Positions 53,039 through 62,154 of a stretch of DNA of 64,000 nucleotides are shown in pieces. Numbering within the stretch: position 1 is the stretch's first letter; every line of letters starts with the position of its first letter. The position numbers were made by a program, and so were the translations under genes. The stretch comes from Bacillota bacterium (GTDB taxonomy: Bacteria > Bacillota > Clostridia > Lachnospirales > Lachnospiraceae): NCBI GenBank assembly GCA_902363515.1, contig CABJAN010000002.1, positions 1 to 64,000 on the forward strand, in the 5' to 3' direction. The notes below the pieces were generated by a model. It had not been told where the DNA came from and made no database searches. It saw only the letters and a list, made by a program, of their open reading frames with translations.

Positions 53039-53683
53039 TTATTTCTCCTGCTCTGCTGCCTGACAGTTTAAATTGTAGGATAAACGCATCAGACTTTCCG
53101 AAAGATGGACATTTTCAACAATCACATCCTTTGGTACGTTTAAATCCAGATGAGCAAAATTCCAGATGGCTTTAATCCCGTTTTTTACCAGAAGGTCTGC
53201 TGCCTCCGCAGCATTGTTTTTCGGTAATGTCAGGGTAGCAATCTCCACCTTTTCTTCTTTTAAAAACTGAGGCAGTTCTTCCATCATACGGATTTCATTT
53301 CCGCGAATAGAAATTCCTTTTAAAACCGGATTCACATCAAAAATCCCCACAATTTTAAAACCACGTTTCTCAAATTTTACATAATTTGCAAGAGCCTGTC
53401 CCAAATTGCCGGCTCCTATGATAATCATATGATGGGTTTTATCAAGACCCAGGATTTTTCCAATCTCCTCATATAAATACGGAACATTATATCCATACCC
53501 CTGCTGGCCAAAACCGCCGAAATTGTTTAAATCCTGACGAATCTGCGATGCTGTTACCCGCATCTTGGCGCTTAACTCATTGGAGGATATCCGTTCTACA
53601 CCTTCTTCTATGAGTTCGCCTAAATATCGGTAATAGCGGGGTAGTCTCTTTATTACTGCTTTTGATATGCACTTTTCCTCCAC
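53039..53683 (-). CDS. rex: Redox-sensing repressor Rex
   Basis: NADH/NAD+ sensor that represses fermentation and respiratory genes when NADH is low. 214 aa: N-terminal winged helix (SKAVIKRLPRYYRYLGEL, ISSNELSAKMRVTASQIRQDLNNFGGFGQQGYGY) and a C-terminal Rossmann domain with GAGNLGQALANY. Its promoter contains a Rex-like site, so it is probably autoregulated. Confidence 0.96.
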   Translation of the reverse strand: MEEKCISKAVIKRLPRYYRYLGELIEEGVERISSNELSAKMRVTASQIRQDLNNFGGFGQQGYGYNVPYLYEEIGKILGLDKTHHMIIIGAGNLGQALANYVKFEKRGFKIVGIFDVNPVLKGISIRGNEIRMMEELPQFLKEEKVEIATLTLPKNNAAEAADLLVKNGIKAIWNFAHLDLNVPKDVIVENVHLSESLMRLSYNLNCQAAEQEK

Positions 53684-53725
53684 GTTTCACCCTCCTGTAC
53701 CCAAAAATACACATTTCTATGCTTC

Positions 53726-53754
53726 ATTATATAGAATTGTTAAATTAAAGTCAA
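53726..53754 (-). promoter_or_regulatory. rex promoter overlapping a Rex-like site
   Basis: Minus-strand TTGACT (53754..53749), 17-base spacer, TATAAT (53731..53726). TTGACTTTAATTTAACAA (53754..53737) fits TTGTTAANNNNTTAACAA at the right half-site and partly at the left. Confidence 0.7.
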
Positions 53755-53772
53755 TATTATTCATTTTATCTG

Positions 53773-53802
53773 TTGTCAAATTCCTTTTGTCCGATATATA
53801 AT
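53773..53802 (+). promoter_or_regulatory. ABC-F gene promoter
   Basis: TTGTCA (53773-53778), 18-base spacer, TATAAT (53797-53802). Confidence 0.7.
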
Positions 53803-53837
53803 AGATACTGATTATCACAAAAAGGAGATGATACCTC

Positions 53838-55748
53838 ATGATTTTAGCATGTCAGAATATAGAAAAATCCTTTGACGGCGTTACGATTCTAAAAGACGCC
53901 AGTTTTCACATAGAAGAACGGGAAAAAGCTGCTTTAGTCGGTATTAACGGTGCGGGTAAGTCTACACTTTTCCGTATGATTGTAGGAGAATTAGCTCCGG
54001 ATAACGGACAGGTGATTTTATCCAAAGGGAAAACCCTTGGTTATCTGGCACAGCATCAGGAATTAAGCAGCCAGCTAAGCATCTATGACTCTCTTCTTCA
54101 GGTAAAACAACATATCCTGGATATGGAAGACCGGATGCGGGACATGGAACTTCAAATGAAGCACACCACAGGAGAAGAACTGACAAAGCTTATGGAAGCT
54201 TATTCCAGACTTACCCATGAGTTTGAACTGGAAAACGGTTATGCTTACAAAAGTGAACTGGTTGGTGTCTTAAAAGGTCTGGGATTTTCTGAAGAAGATT
54301 TTGAAAAACCGGTTGCCACTCTTTCCGGTGGACAAAAAACCAGAGTTGCCCTTGGCAGGCTGCTGCTCTCTAAGCCGGATATCATCCTGCTGGATGAGCC
54401 TACCAACCATTTGGACATGGATTCCATTGCATGGCTGGAAACTTATCTTCTAAACTATCCGGGAGCGGTTTTCATTGTGTCCCATGACCGTTATTTTCTG
54501 GACAAAGTCGCTACTAAAATCATCGAAATCGACAATGCCAAAGTAACCTCTTTTACAGGAAATTATTCTGCCTACAGTGAGAAAAAGGCCATGCTCCGAA
54601 AAGCGGCTTATCAGGCTTACTTAAACCAGCAGCAGGAAATCAAACACCAGGAAGAGGTTATTGCAAAGTTAAAGTCCTTTAACCGGGAAAAATCCATCCG
54701 AAGAGCAGAAAGCCGGGAAAAAATGCTGGAAAAAATAGAAGTTCTGGAAAAGCCTGCTGAAGTAGATGATTCCATGCGGATTTCTCTGCGCCCCAGAATT
54801 ACCAGCGGAAATGACGTACTTACCGTAGAGCATTTAAGCAAATCCTTTCCTTCCACCCCCTTGTTTGAGGACTTGAATTTTTCCGTTAAACGGGGAGAAC
54901 GTGTGGCAATTATTGGAAATAACGGAACCGGAAAAACCACGATTTTAAAGATTTTAAATCAGCTTCTTCCTGCGGATGAGGGATGTTTCCATCTTGGCAG
55001 CAAGGTTCACATTGGCTATTATGACCAGGAACATCATGTACTGCATATGGAAAAGACGATTTTCCAGGAAATTCAGGATGACTATCCAAAACTTACCAAT
55101 ACCGAAATCCGAAACCTTCTGGCAGCCTTTTTGTTTACCGGAGATGATGTATTCAAGCTGGTATCTGCCCTAAGCGGTGGAGAACGGGGACGCGTTTCCC
55201 TGGCAAAGCTTATGCTTTCAGAAGCAAACTTCCTGATTTTGGACGAGCCTACCAACCATTTGGATATTACCTCTAAGGAAATTTTAGAAGAGGCGTTGAA
55301 TAATTATGAAGGAACGGTTCTATATGTTTCTCATGACCGTTATTTCATTAACAAAACCGCTACCAGAATTTTAGAACTGACGAACCAGAGACTGGTAAAT
55401 TATATTGGCAATTATGATTATTATCTGGAAAAAAAGGAAGAATTAACGCAGATTTACGCTCCTTCTCAGGAGGAAGAGCTTGTTCCGGAAACCGTATCTG
55501 CCACAAAGCTGGACTGGAAACAGCAAAAAGAAGAACAGGCACGTATGCGGAAGCGGGAAAATGACTTGAAAAAAACAGAAAAAGCCATTGAGGAGCTGGA
55601 AACAAGGGATAAGGAAATTGACGAAGAAATGTCTGACCCACAGGTTGCCACCAATGTCTCAAAATGCGTTGCCCTGTCAAAAGAAAAAGCAGAAATTGCA
55701 GAAAAATTAGAAGAACTTTACGAAAAGTGGGAAGAACTGGCACAGTAG
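53838..55748 (+). CDS. ABC-F family ATPase (YdiF-like ribosome factor)
   Basis: A 636-aa ABC-F protein with two ATPase domains and no membrane segments: Walker A GINGAGKST and GNNGTGKTT, signatures LSGGQKTRV and LSGGERGRV, Walker B LLDEPTNHLDM and LDEPTNHLDI, with a linker (about 240-320, helical) and a C-terminal coiled coil (about 560-636). ABC-F proteins act at the ribosomal E site; some give antibiotic resistance. Linker length is not long enough to assign a resistance class by eye. Start ATG after AAAGGAGATGATACCTC. Confidence 0.92.
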   Translation: MILACQNIEKSFDGVTILKDASFHIEEREKAALVGINGAGKSTLFRMIVGELAPDNGQVILSKGKTLGYLAQHQELSSQLSIYDSLLQVKQHILDMEDRMRDMELQMKHTTGEELTKLMEAYSRLTHEFELENGYAYKSELVGVLKGLGFSEEDFEKPVATLSGGQKTRVALGRLLLSKPDIILLDEPTNHLDMDSIAWLETYLLNYPGAVFIVSHDRYFLDKVATKIIEIDNAKVTSFTGNYSAYSEKKAMLRKAAYQAYLNQQQEIKHQEEVIAKLKSFNREKSIRRAESREKMLEKIEVLEKPAEVDDSMRISLRPRITSGNDVLTVEHLSKSFPSTPLFEDLNFSVKRGERVAIIGNNGTGKTTILKILNQLLPADEGCFHLGSKVHIGYYDQEHHVLHMEKTIFQEIQDDYPKLTNTEIRNLLAAFLFTGDDVFKLVSALSGGERGRVSLAKLMLSEANFLILDEPTNHLDITSKEILEEALNNYEGTVLYVSHDRYFINKTATRILELTNQRLVNYIGNYDYYLEKKEELTQIYAPSQEEELVPETVSATKLDWKQQKEEQARMRKRENDLKKTEKAIEELETRDKEIDEEMSDPQVATNVSKCVALSKEKAEIAEKLEELYEKWEELAQ

Positions 55749-55758
55749 CCAGTTCTTC
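55731..55758 (+). terminator. Hairpin spanning the ABC-F stop codon
   Basis: GAAGAACTGGC (55731-55741) and GCCAGTTCTTC (55748-55758) form an 11-bp perfect stem; the TAG stop (55746-55748) closes the loop. A short TCTTTG follows, so it may be a weak terminator or attenuator. Confidence 0.55.
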
Positions 55759-55798
55759 TCTTTGTCTATGGTATATTATTTTTATGGATAACTGCCGT

Positions 55799-57010
55799 TT
55801 AAGAAGCCTGTGCTTCCAGCGCTTTACGAATTGCCAGAATAAACTCTTTGCTGTTTAAAACAACCGGGTGTTCCAGCGTTGTAATAAGAGCCAGGTCTTT
55901 TGTCATGCTTCCCTCTTCAATGACGCGAATGGTCGCCTCCTCCAACTTGTCTGCAAAGGTCTGCAGTTCTGGGTTCTCATCCAGTTCCCCACGTTTTCTA
56001 AGAGCGCCGGTCCAGGCAAAAATGGTGGCAACGGAGTTGGTAGAAGTCTCTTCTCCCTTTAAATGTTTATAATAGTGGCGCTGTACCGTTCCATGGGCTG
56101 CCTCATACTCAAAGTATCCATGAGGCGATACCAGAACCGAAGTCATCATAGCCAGGGAACCAAAAGCAGAGGATACCATATCACTCATAACATCTCCGTC
56201 ATAATTCTTGCATGCCCAGATAAAGCCGCCTTCGGCTTTCATTACTCTGGCAACTGCATCATCAATCAATGTATAGAAATAGGTAATCCCTGCCTTTTGG
56301 AATGCTTCCTGAAATTCCTTTTCATAAATTTCCTGAAAAATATCCTTAAAGGTATGGTCATATTTCTTAGAAATGGTGTCCTTGGTAGAAAACCACACAT
56401 CCTGTCTGGTATCCAGGGCATAAGTAAAACAGCTTCTTGCAAAGCTTTCAATGGAAGCATCCAAATTATGCATGCCCTGAACAACTCCTGCCCCGGTAAA
56501 TTCATGTACCAGTTCCCTGGTTTCTGTTCCATCCTTGGCAGTATAGACCAGTTCTACCTTGCCAGGCTTTGGAATAACCATTTCTGTATTTTTATACACA
56601 TCTCCATAGGCATGTCTTGCCAGAGTAATGGGCTTTTTCCAGTTTTTTACACAGGGTTCAATTCCTTTCACAAGAATAGGAGCCCGAAACACCGTACCGT
56701 CTAACATGGAACGAATGGTGCCATTTGGACTTTTATACATTTCTTTTAGATGATACTCTTCCATTCTGGCCGCATTGGGTGTAATGGTGGCGCATTTTAC
56801 AGCTACTTTATATTCCTTTGTGGCATTGGCTGCATCTATGGTTACCTGGTCATTGGTTTCATTTCTATGTTCCAGACCCAGGTCATAGTACAGGGTTTTC
56901 AGTTCCACAAAGGGTTCAATCAGTTCCTCCTTAATCCATTTCCAGAGAATTCTGGTCATTTCGTCTCCATCCATTTCCACCAGAGGTGTTATCATTTTAA
57001 TTTTTTCCAT
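55799..57010 (-). CDS. icd: NADP-dependent isocitrate dehydrogenase (dimeric, eukaryote-like)
   Basis: Oxidative decarboxylation of isocitrate to 2-oxoglutarate with NADP. 403 aa: [39 protein letters not shown] and the C-terminal region of the dimeric class. Start ATG at 57010 after AGAGGAGAGAAAAGC. Together with the citrate-synthase-like gene upstream it supplies glutamate precursors in an incomplete, oxidative TCA branch. Confidence 0.95.
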   Translation of the reverse strand: MEKIKMITPLVEMDGDEMTRILWKWIKEELIEPFVELKTLYYDLGLEHRNETNDQVTIDAANATKEYKVAVKCATITPNAARMEEYHLKEMYKSPNGTIRSMLDGTVFRAPILVKGIEPCVKNWKKPITLARHAYGDVYKNTEMVIPKPGKVELVYTAKDGTETRELVHEFTGAGVVQGMHNLDASIESFARSCFTYALDTRQDVWFSTKDTISKKYDHTFKDIFQEIYEKEFQEAFQKAGITYFYTLIDDAVARVMKAEGGFIWACKNYDGDVMSDMVSSAFGSLAMMTSVLVSPHGYFEYEAAHGTVQRHYYKHLKGEETSTNSVATIFAWTGALRKRGELDENPELQTFADKLEEATIRVIEEGSMTKDLALITTLEHPVVLNSKEFILAIRKALEAQAS

Positions 57011-57042
57011 GCTTTTCTCTCCTCTCTGCTCTGTTTCACCTG

Positions 57043-57708
57043 CTATTTCATTTCTTCTTTTAAAACCTTTTCCAAATCCAGATTTTTGAAATTTTCCATG
57101 GTATTTGTAATGTGTTCATAAGCGGCCTGCTCTGCTGCTCTTTCGTCTCCCCTTCGAATTGCTTCTAAAATCTGTTTATGTTCTCTGGCAGAAGGCTGGG
57201 TACGTTTTCTTTCTTTTACAGATGCCATACGCACTCTCTGCAGATATTGATGAAAATCTAACAAGGTGTGAGCCAGAATCCGGCTTTGGGATGCTTCGTA
57301 TAACAATTTGTGAAATTCCCCGTCCTGCTGGCACACCTGCTGGAAATTTCCCTTTTCCACATAATAATCAGACAGCACAATGGCTTCCTCCATTTTGTCC
57401 AAAGTTTCCTTGGTCACGTGGGTGGCTGCCATAGCCGCGCAAAGCCCTTCCAGTTTTGCCCGGATAAGATACATATCCATCACATCCCTGGCAGAAATTC
57501 CTGTGACAAAGGCGCCTTTGTTTGGAATCAACTGCACCAGTCCTTCCAGCTCCAACTGCCGGATTGCCTCTCTTACCGGAGTTCTGCTGACCCCTAATTC
57601 CTTACCAATGGTACACTCTACAAGCTCGTCACCCTTTTTATATCTGCCTCTTAAAATATCATTTCTGATTTTCTCAAATACTTTTCCCCGTAATGATTCT
57701 CCTGCCAT
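57043..57708 (-). CDS. GntR-family regulator, FadR/FCD subfamily
   Basis: A 221-aa regulator: winged helix ([53 protein letters not shown] in pieces) and an FCD sensor domain (about 80-215) with metal-ligand type histidines in [22 protein letters not shown] and AYEHITN. It lies between the citrate-synthase-like gene and icd. The promoter of that operon has a TNGTATACNA palindrome, the FadR-type consensus, so citrate-cycle control is likely. Confidence 0.92.
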   Translation of the reverse strand: MAGESLRGKVFEKIRNDILRGRYKKGDELVECTIGKELGVSRTPVREAIRQLELEGLVQLIPNKGAFVTGISARDVMDMYLIRAKLEGLCAAMAATHVTKETLDKMEEAIVLSDYYVEKGNFQQVCQQDGEFHKLLYEASQSRILAHTLLDFHQYLQRVRMASVKERKRTQPSAREHKQILEAIRRGDERAAEQAAYEHITNTMENFKNLDLEKVLKEEMK

Positions 57709-57727
57709 GCTTTCTTTTTTCCATCCT

Positions 57728-59116
57728 TTACAAATTAATTCCCAGGCGGCTGCAGGTCTGTGCAATCACACCCAGAAGCTCTTCATCCGTAAGCACTGTT
57801 ACACGCCCCTCTTCGTATTGTGCATCCACCCAGGATTTTACCTCTGCCACAAGGGGACTGTTTTTGTCTACCTGCTTTGACTCTGCAAGGTGAAAATGAT
57901 TATTAATCCAGTGAGCGATTCCTGCCAGACCGGAGGTTTTGGAAACTGCAACCTGTGGCCCGCGGTGAAGAAATTTCTCTGTATCAAAGATATTATAAAT
58001 CTCTTCATTTTTCAAGAGCCCGTCAGCATGAATTCCCGCCCGGGTGACATTAAAGGCACTTCCCACAAAAGGTGTTCTGGCCGGAATCTCATAACCAATT
58101 TCTTTTTCATAATATTCTGCCAGCTCTGTAATCACTGTGGTGTCCATACCATCCAAAGTGCCTTTTAACTGGGCATATTCAAACACCATAGCCTCAAGCG
58201 GCGTATTTCCGGTACGCTCTCCGATACCAAAAAGGGAACAATTAACTCCACAGGCACCGTATAACCAGGCTGTGGTAGAATTACTTACAGCCTTGTAAAA
58301 GTCATTGTGACCATGAAATTCAATGAGCTCAGAAGGAATCCCTGCATGGGTCATAATTCCATAAATAATGCCAGGAACAGAACGGGGAATCACAGCCCCC
58401 GGATAGTTGACTCCATAGCCCATAGTATCACAGCAGCGTACTTTAACAGGAATCGAATATTCTTCCATAAGCTTTGTTAATTCCAGACAGAAGGGAATGA
58501 CATACCCGTAAATATCCGCCCTGGTAATATCCTCCAAATGACACCTGGGACTGATACCAGTTTCCAGACATTCCCGTATTACAGAAAGATAATGCTCCAT
58601 AGCCTGTCTTCTGGTCATTTTCATTTTGTAAAAAATATGATAATCGGAACAGCTAACCAGAATTCCGGTTTCCTTAAGTCCAATATCTTTTACCAGTTGG
58701 AAGTCCTCCTTATTTGCCCGAATCCAACTGGTAATCTCAGGAAACTGATAGCCCTTTTCCAGACATTTATAAACAGCGTCTCTGTCTTTTTTGCTGTAAA
58801 GAAAGAATTCACTTTGACGGATTTTTCCATTTGGTCCTCCCAGTTTATGAAGGTATTCGTAGATTCGCACAATCTGACTGGTGCTATAAGGCGCTCTGGA
58901 CTGCTGTCCATCCCGGAAGGTTGTGTCTGTAATCCAGATATCATCCGGCATATGGTGTGGGACGATTCGGTCATTAAAAGCAATCTTTGGTACTTCACAG
59001 TAGGGGAACAGATTGCGGAAAACATTTGGTGATTCCACATCCACCAGGGGATACATATGCTCCTCTAATTCCAGTAAATTTGTATGATAATTCATTCTGA
59101 CAGCTCTGTTAATCAT
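57728..59116 (-). CDS. Re-citrate-synthase-like enzyme (isopropylmalate/homocitrate synthase family)
   Basis: A 462-aa HMGL-like (DRE-TIM) protein: DTTFRDGQQSRAPYS near residue 65, HLEDITRADIYGYVIPF, EFHGHNDFYKAV (metal-binding HxH) and GIGERTGNTPLEAMVF. It closely resembles the Clostridium kluyveri Re-citrate synthase type rather than LeuA (no C-terminal LeuA regulatory domain). Re-citrate synthase makes citrate of the opposite stereochemical course to the Si-enzyme GltA in anaerobes. Start ATG at 59116 after TAGGAGTGTGCGTG. Homocitrate synthase activity is the main alternative. Confidence 0.8.
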   Translation of the reverse strand: MINRAVRMNYHTNLLELEEHMYPLVDVESPNVFRNLFPYCEVPKIAFNDRIVPHHMPDDIWITDTTFRDGQQSRAPYSTSQIVRIYEYLHKLGGPNGKIRQSEFFLYSKKDRDAVYKCLEKGYQFPEITSWIRANKEDFQLVKDIGLKETGILVSCSDYHIFYKMKMTRRQAMEHYLSVIRECLETGISPRCHLEDITRADIYGYVIPFCLELTKLMEEYSIPVKVRCCDTMGYGVNYPGAVIPRSVPGIIYGIMTHAGIPSELIEFHGHNDFYKAVSNSTTAWLYGACGVNCSLFGIGERTGNTPLEAMVFEYAQLKGTLDGMDTTVITELAEYYEKEIGYEIPARTPFVGSAFNVTRAGIHADGLLKNEEIYNIFDTEKFLHRGPQVAVSKTSGLAGIAHWINNHFHLAESKQVDKNSPLVAEVKSWVDAQYEEGRVTVLTDEELLGVIAQTCSRLGINL

Positions 59117-59176
59117 CACGCACACTCCTATCTTCTCTGTTTGTTCATTCATCTGCTAAGTTATTGTATTAAAATG

Positions 59177-59213
59177 TTTGTATCATTGTATACAATAATA
59201 CAAAATATGTCAA
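59177..59213 (-). promoter_or_regulatory. Promoter with 28-bp palindrome before the Re-citrate-synthase-like operon
   Basis: Minus-strand TTGACA (59213..59208), 17-base spacer, TACAAT (59190..59185). A 28-bp palindrome (59177-59204) with a single mismatched pair is centred on ATTGTATACAAT (59185-59196), overlapping the -10. Its core fits TNGTATACNA, the FadR/FCD GntR consensus, so the regulator encoded in this operon probably binds here. Confidence 0.85.
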
Positions 59214-59251
59214 TACACTTTTTACAATACCATAGCAGTCATAACTTGAAG

Positions 59252-60136
59252 TTATATTATTTTTCCGGATAAAAAAGAAGGAAGGTGAAAGAATCCCCAT
59301 CCCTGTAAGTTGTGTGCATAGCCCAGGTCTTTTGCTGTATCCCTTAGTCGTTTCTTAATCTCCAGGTTGGTAAGACCGGGCTCTTTTTCCAGTAAAAGCG
59401 CAATCCCTCCTGTCACCACAGGGGTAGACATGGAAGTACCGCTTTTTGCCGCATAAGAAGAAACACCTGCCTTATAGGCACAGGAGATAATCCCATTGCC
59501 GGGAGCCACAATATCCGGTTTGCTGATACATTCCCTGGTTGGCCCTCGGCCGGAAATCCCCTGATTCTCCATGACCATATCTGAGGCTCCCACTGTAATC
59601 ACCTTCCGGCTGCAGCCCGGTGCAGTGATACTTCCTCTTTTGGGTCCCAGATTTCCCGCTGCCGCCACCACCACCAGACCGATATCCCAGATATGCTCCA
59701 CTGCTTCAATCAAATCCTGATTTTCTCCCTGGGTGGTACTGCCAACAGAAATATTCACGACACGGATATTATACTTTTCTCTGTTTTTTTCAATCCAGTC
59801 CATGGCATGAATCACAGATTCCTTTTTTCCGTTCCCTTTTTCATCTAACACTTTTATCGGAATGAGGCTACATCCAGGGGCAATGCCGCAGTACCTTCCT
59901 CTGCTGGCTCTGCCATTGCCTCCGATAATCCCTGCCACATGAGTTCCATGACCATTATCATCATAAGGCATGGTCCACCCTCTGACATAATCCCTGAAGG
60001 CAAGGATGCGGCTTCCAAAATCCAGATGCGGGCAGGCGCCGGTATCCAGAATTGCCACACCGACGCCTTTTCCGGTATAGAGTTCGTTCTTTGCCGTATT
60101 CTGACAATAGGTAACCGCTTTTTTTACTTTCTCCAT
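59252..60136 (-). CDS. S8 family serine protease (subtilisin-like, probably intracellular)
   Basis: A 294-aa subtilase: D31 in AILDTGACPH, H63 in NGHGTHVAGI and S in AKSGTSMSTPVVTG (about 230). No signal peptide or propeptide is seen, and the length equals the catalytic domain, so it is likely cytoplasmic like Bacillus ISP, or activated differently. Start ATG at 60136 after AAAAGGGAAGTTTGTC. Substrate unknown. Confidence 0.9.
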   Translation of the reverse strand: MEKVKKAVTYCQNTAKNELYTGKGVGVAILDTGACPHLDFGSRILAFRDYVRGWTMPYDDNGHGTHVAGIIGGNGRASRGRYCGIAPGCSLIPIKVLDEKGNGKKESVIHAMDWIEKNREKYNIRVVNISVGSTTQGENQDLIEAVEHIWDIGLVVVAAAGNLGPKRGSITAPGCSRKVITVGASDMVMENQGISGRGPTRECISKPDIVAPGNGIISCAYKAGVSSYAAKSGTSMSTPVVTGGIALLLEKEPGLTNLEIKKRLRDTAKDLGYAHNLQGWGFFHLPSFLSGKII

Positions 60137-60200
60137 GACAAACTTCCCTTTTTCATTACTATATGTGGAGAAAAAGAAAAGGTTGCTTCAGCCTGCCACT

Positions 60201-60833
60201 TTACGGAGCAGTTTTCAATTCACCGCGTTTCAAACGAAAGATAACGTCAGCTCTTTTTGCAATCTCATTAGAATGGGTGACAATAACAGCACACTTGTTC
60301 ATCTTGTGTACGTTTTCTTCCAGAATGTCCATAATTGCCATTGCGGTATCTTCGTCAAGGCTTCCGGTTGGCTCGTCCGCCAGAATAACAGGCGCTTCTG
60401 TAGCCAATGCACGGGCAATGGCTACCCTCTGCTGCTGCCCACCGGATAATTGCAATACATTTCTTTTTGCTTCTTCCTTTGTCAGACCCATTTTTTCTAA
60501 AATTGGCATAGGCGGCAGCTTGCTTGTCAATGCCACATTTTCTTTCGGAGTCAGATAATCAATCAGATTATACGCCTGAAAAATAAAGGCCACATGATTG
60601 CGCCTGTGGTAGGCAAGTCCTTTCTTCGCAATATCTTCTCCATGAAAAAAGATGGTTCCCTTTGTCGGACTGTCTAACCCGCCAAGCAAAGACAAAAGCG
60701 TTGTTTTTCCGCAGCCGGAGGAGCCCAGAATAGCATAAATTTTCCCAAGCTCCAATTCTGCACTTAGACCTTTCAATACAGTATTTTTCTGATTATAACT
60801 GTAAGATAAATCTTTAAATGATAATATGCTCAT
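60201..60833 (-). CDS. ABC transporter ATP-binding protein (MacB/LolD type)
   Basis: A 210-aa ATPase: Walker [10 protein letters not shown] near residues 37-45, signature QLSGGQQQR, Walker [15 protein letters not shown] and H-loop VIVTHSNE. Start ATG at 60833 after GGAGGAATTTACAT. It follows two FtsX-type permease genes, a three-gene exporter. Confidence 0.92.
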   Translation of the reverse strand: MSILSFKDLSYSYNQKNTVLKGLSAELELGKIYAILGSSGCGKTTLLSLLGGLDSPTKGTIFFHGEDIAKKGLAYHRRNHVAFIFQAYNLIDYLTPKENVALTSKLPPMPILEKMGLTKEEAKRNVLQLSGGQQQRVAIARALATEAPVILADEPTGSLDEDTAMAIMDILEENVHKMNKCAVIVTHSNEIAKRADVIFRLKRGELKTAP

Positions 60834-60846
60834 ATGTAAATTCCTC

Positions 60847-62142
60847 CTATTCCATTTTAGTTAAAATATCTTTTGGCTGTAAACGAATAACTGTATAAGA
60901 AGCAATGACCACTGCAAGACAGATTAATATAAAGCCAGTTCCAAATACTTTTATCATATCTGATGTGGCAATCTGAATATTCAGATTAGCAATATCTTCT
61001 CCCGCTTTGCCGATAATAAAGGAGCCGATTTGATTCGCCAGTCCAAAAGATAATGCTATTGATGCAAGCATAGATAAAATCGCAATCAGAATATTTTCTG
61101 TTAAGAATTGTCCCACAATTTCTGCTTTACTTCGACCAACTGCAAGTAAAATCGCAATTTCTTTTTTCCGGCTTCTTGTCCATAAAACAAGAAACAGTAC
61201 AATAATAAGCGTACCAATAACTGTTATTGTCCATACCGCTGTATCAACCATGCTTCCAAAAGAAGAAAGCGGAGTAGATACCATATCAAAATCCTCTGTG
61301 TTCAGGTTAAAAATAAAGGTTTTTCCTTTCACTTCCGGGAGATTCTTAATGGTTTCCATTAGTTCTTTAGCTTCCTCTGGAGAATGGGTATAGATATCCA
61401 GATAATCATATCCTGTCAGACCATAAATTTTATCAAGACTGTTTATATCAATATATCCGCAGTTTGCAGGAATACCATCTGGGGTAATTGCCTGCTTTGT
61501 TGTACCCTCTGTGCCGCCAAAAAGACCAATAATTTCAAATGTACTTGTGCCGGCTTCCTCTACACCATCCTGAAAGGTGATTTTGTCTCCTACGGACAGG
61601 CTGTTTTTATCTGCCAGTTCTTTGGGAATCAGCGCAACATAGGAATCCTCCGGCTGGATATGGCGTCCTTCCTCCAGCTTATATGTTCCATTTAAAAATT
61701 TAATATCAAGGGAAGAGTCTAATACTGCAGGGTATGGGGTTGCTAAATCGGGAGCATTTACCATTGCAGGAAATATTTCAAAATTTTTGGGTATTCCCCA
61801 GTATCCTTCTGAGCTTTTTGCATTGTAACTTACCACGCCAGGAAGTTTTGAAATGGCATCTATGATTTTTTCTGTAATAAAATCCCCCTGATAGGTATAT
61901 CCGGAAGCGCCATTCCCGAAGTCTTCGGCTGCGCCAAAATTATTTTGATTATTTGTATCAAGTTCCATACGAACAGAAGCGCCTACCGTCTCCTTTATTT
62001 GTTTTGTTCCCTGTTGAACAGCTCTCTCACTGGAATATGCAATCAAAACTGTTGTAGAAAGCAGAGTAAAGGTGAAAAACAGCACTAGACTGCGTAACTT
62101 CTGTCTCGCACAGTATTTTACAGCCCGTTTTAAAAAATTCAT
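60847..62142 (-). CDS. ABC transporter permease, FtsX-like (single module)
   Basis: A 431-aa permease: N-terminal membrane helix (about 18-38), a 250-residue extracytoplasmic domain and three C-terminal helices (about 300-322, 350-372, 398-420), with TRSRKKEIAILLAVGRSKAEIVGQFL as the conserved cytoplasmic loop. Start ATG at 62142 after AGGAGGATATTACC. Together with the next permease it probably forms a heterodimer. Confidence 0.88.
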   Translation of the reverse strand: MNFLKRAVKYCARQKLRSLVLFFTFTLLSTTVLIAYSSERAVQQGTKQIKETVGASVRMELDTNNQNNFGAAEDFGNGASGYTYQGDFITEKIIDAISKLPGVVSYNAKSSEGYWGIPKNFEIFPAMVNAPDLATPYPAVLDSSLDIKFLNGTYKLEEGRHIQPEDSYVALIPKELADKNSLSVGDKITFQDGVEEAGTSTFEIIGLFGGTEGTTKQAITPDGIPANCGYIDINSLDKIYGLTGYDYLDIYTHSPEEAKELMETIKNLPEVKGKTFIFNLNTEDFDMVSTPLSSFGSMVDTAVWTITVIGTLIIVLFLVLWTRSRKKEIAILLAVGRSKAEIVGQFLTENILIAILSMLASIALSFGLANQIGSFIIGKAGEDIANLNIQIATSDMIKVFGTGFILICLAVVIASYTVIRLQPKDILTKME

Positions 62143-62154
62143 GGTAATATCCTC

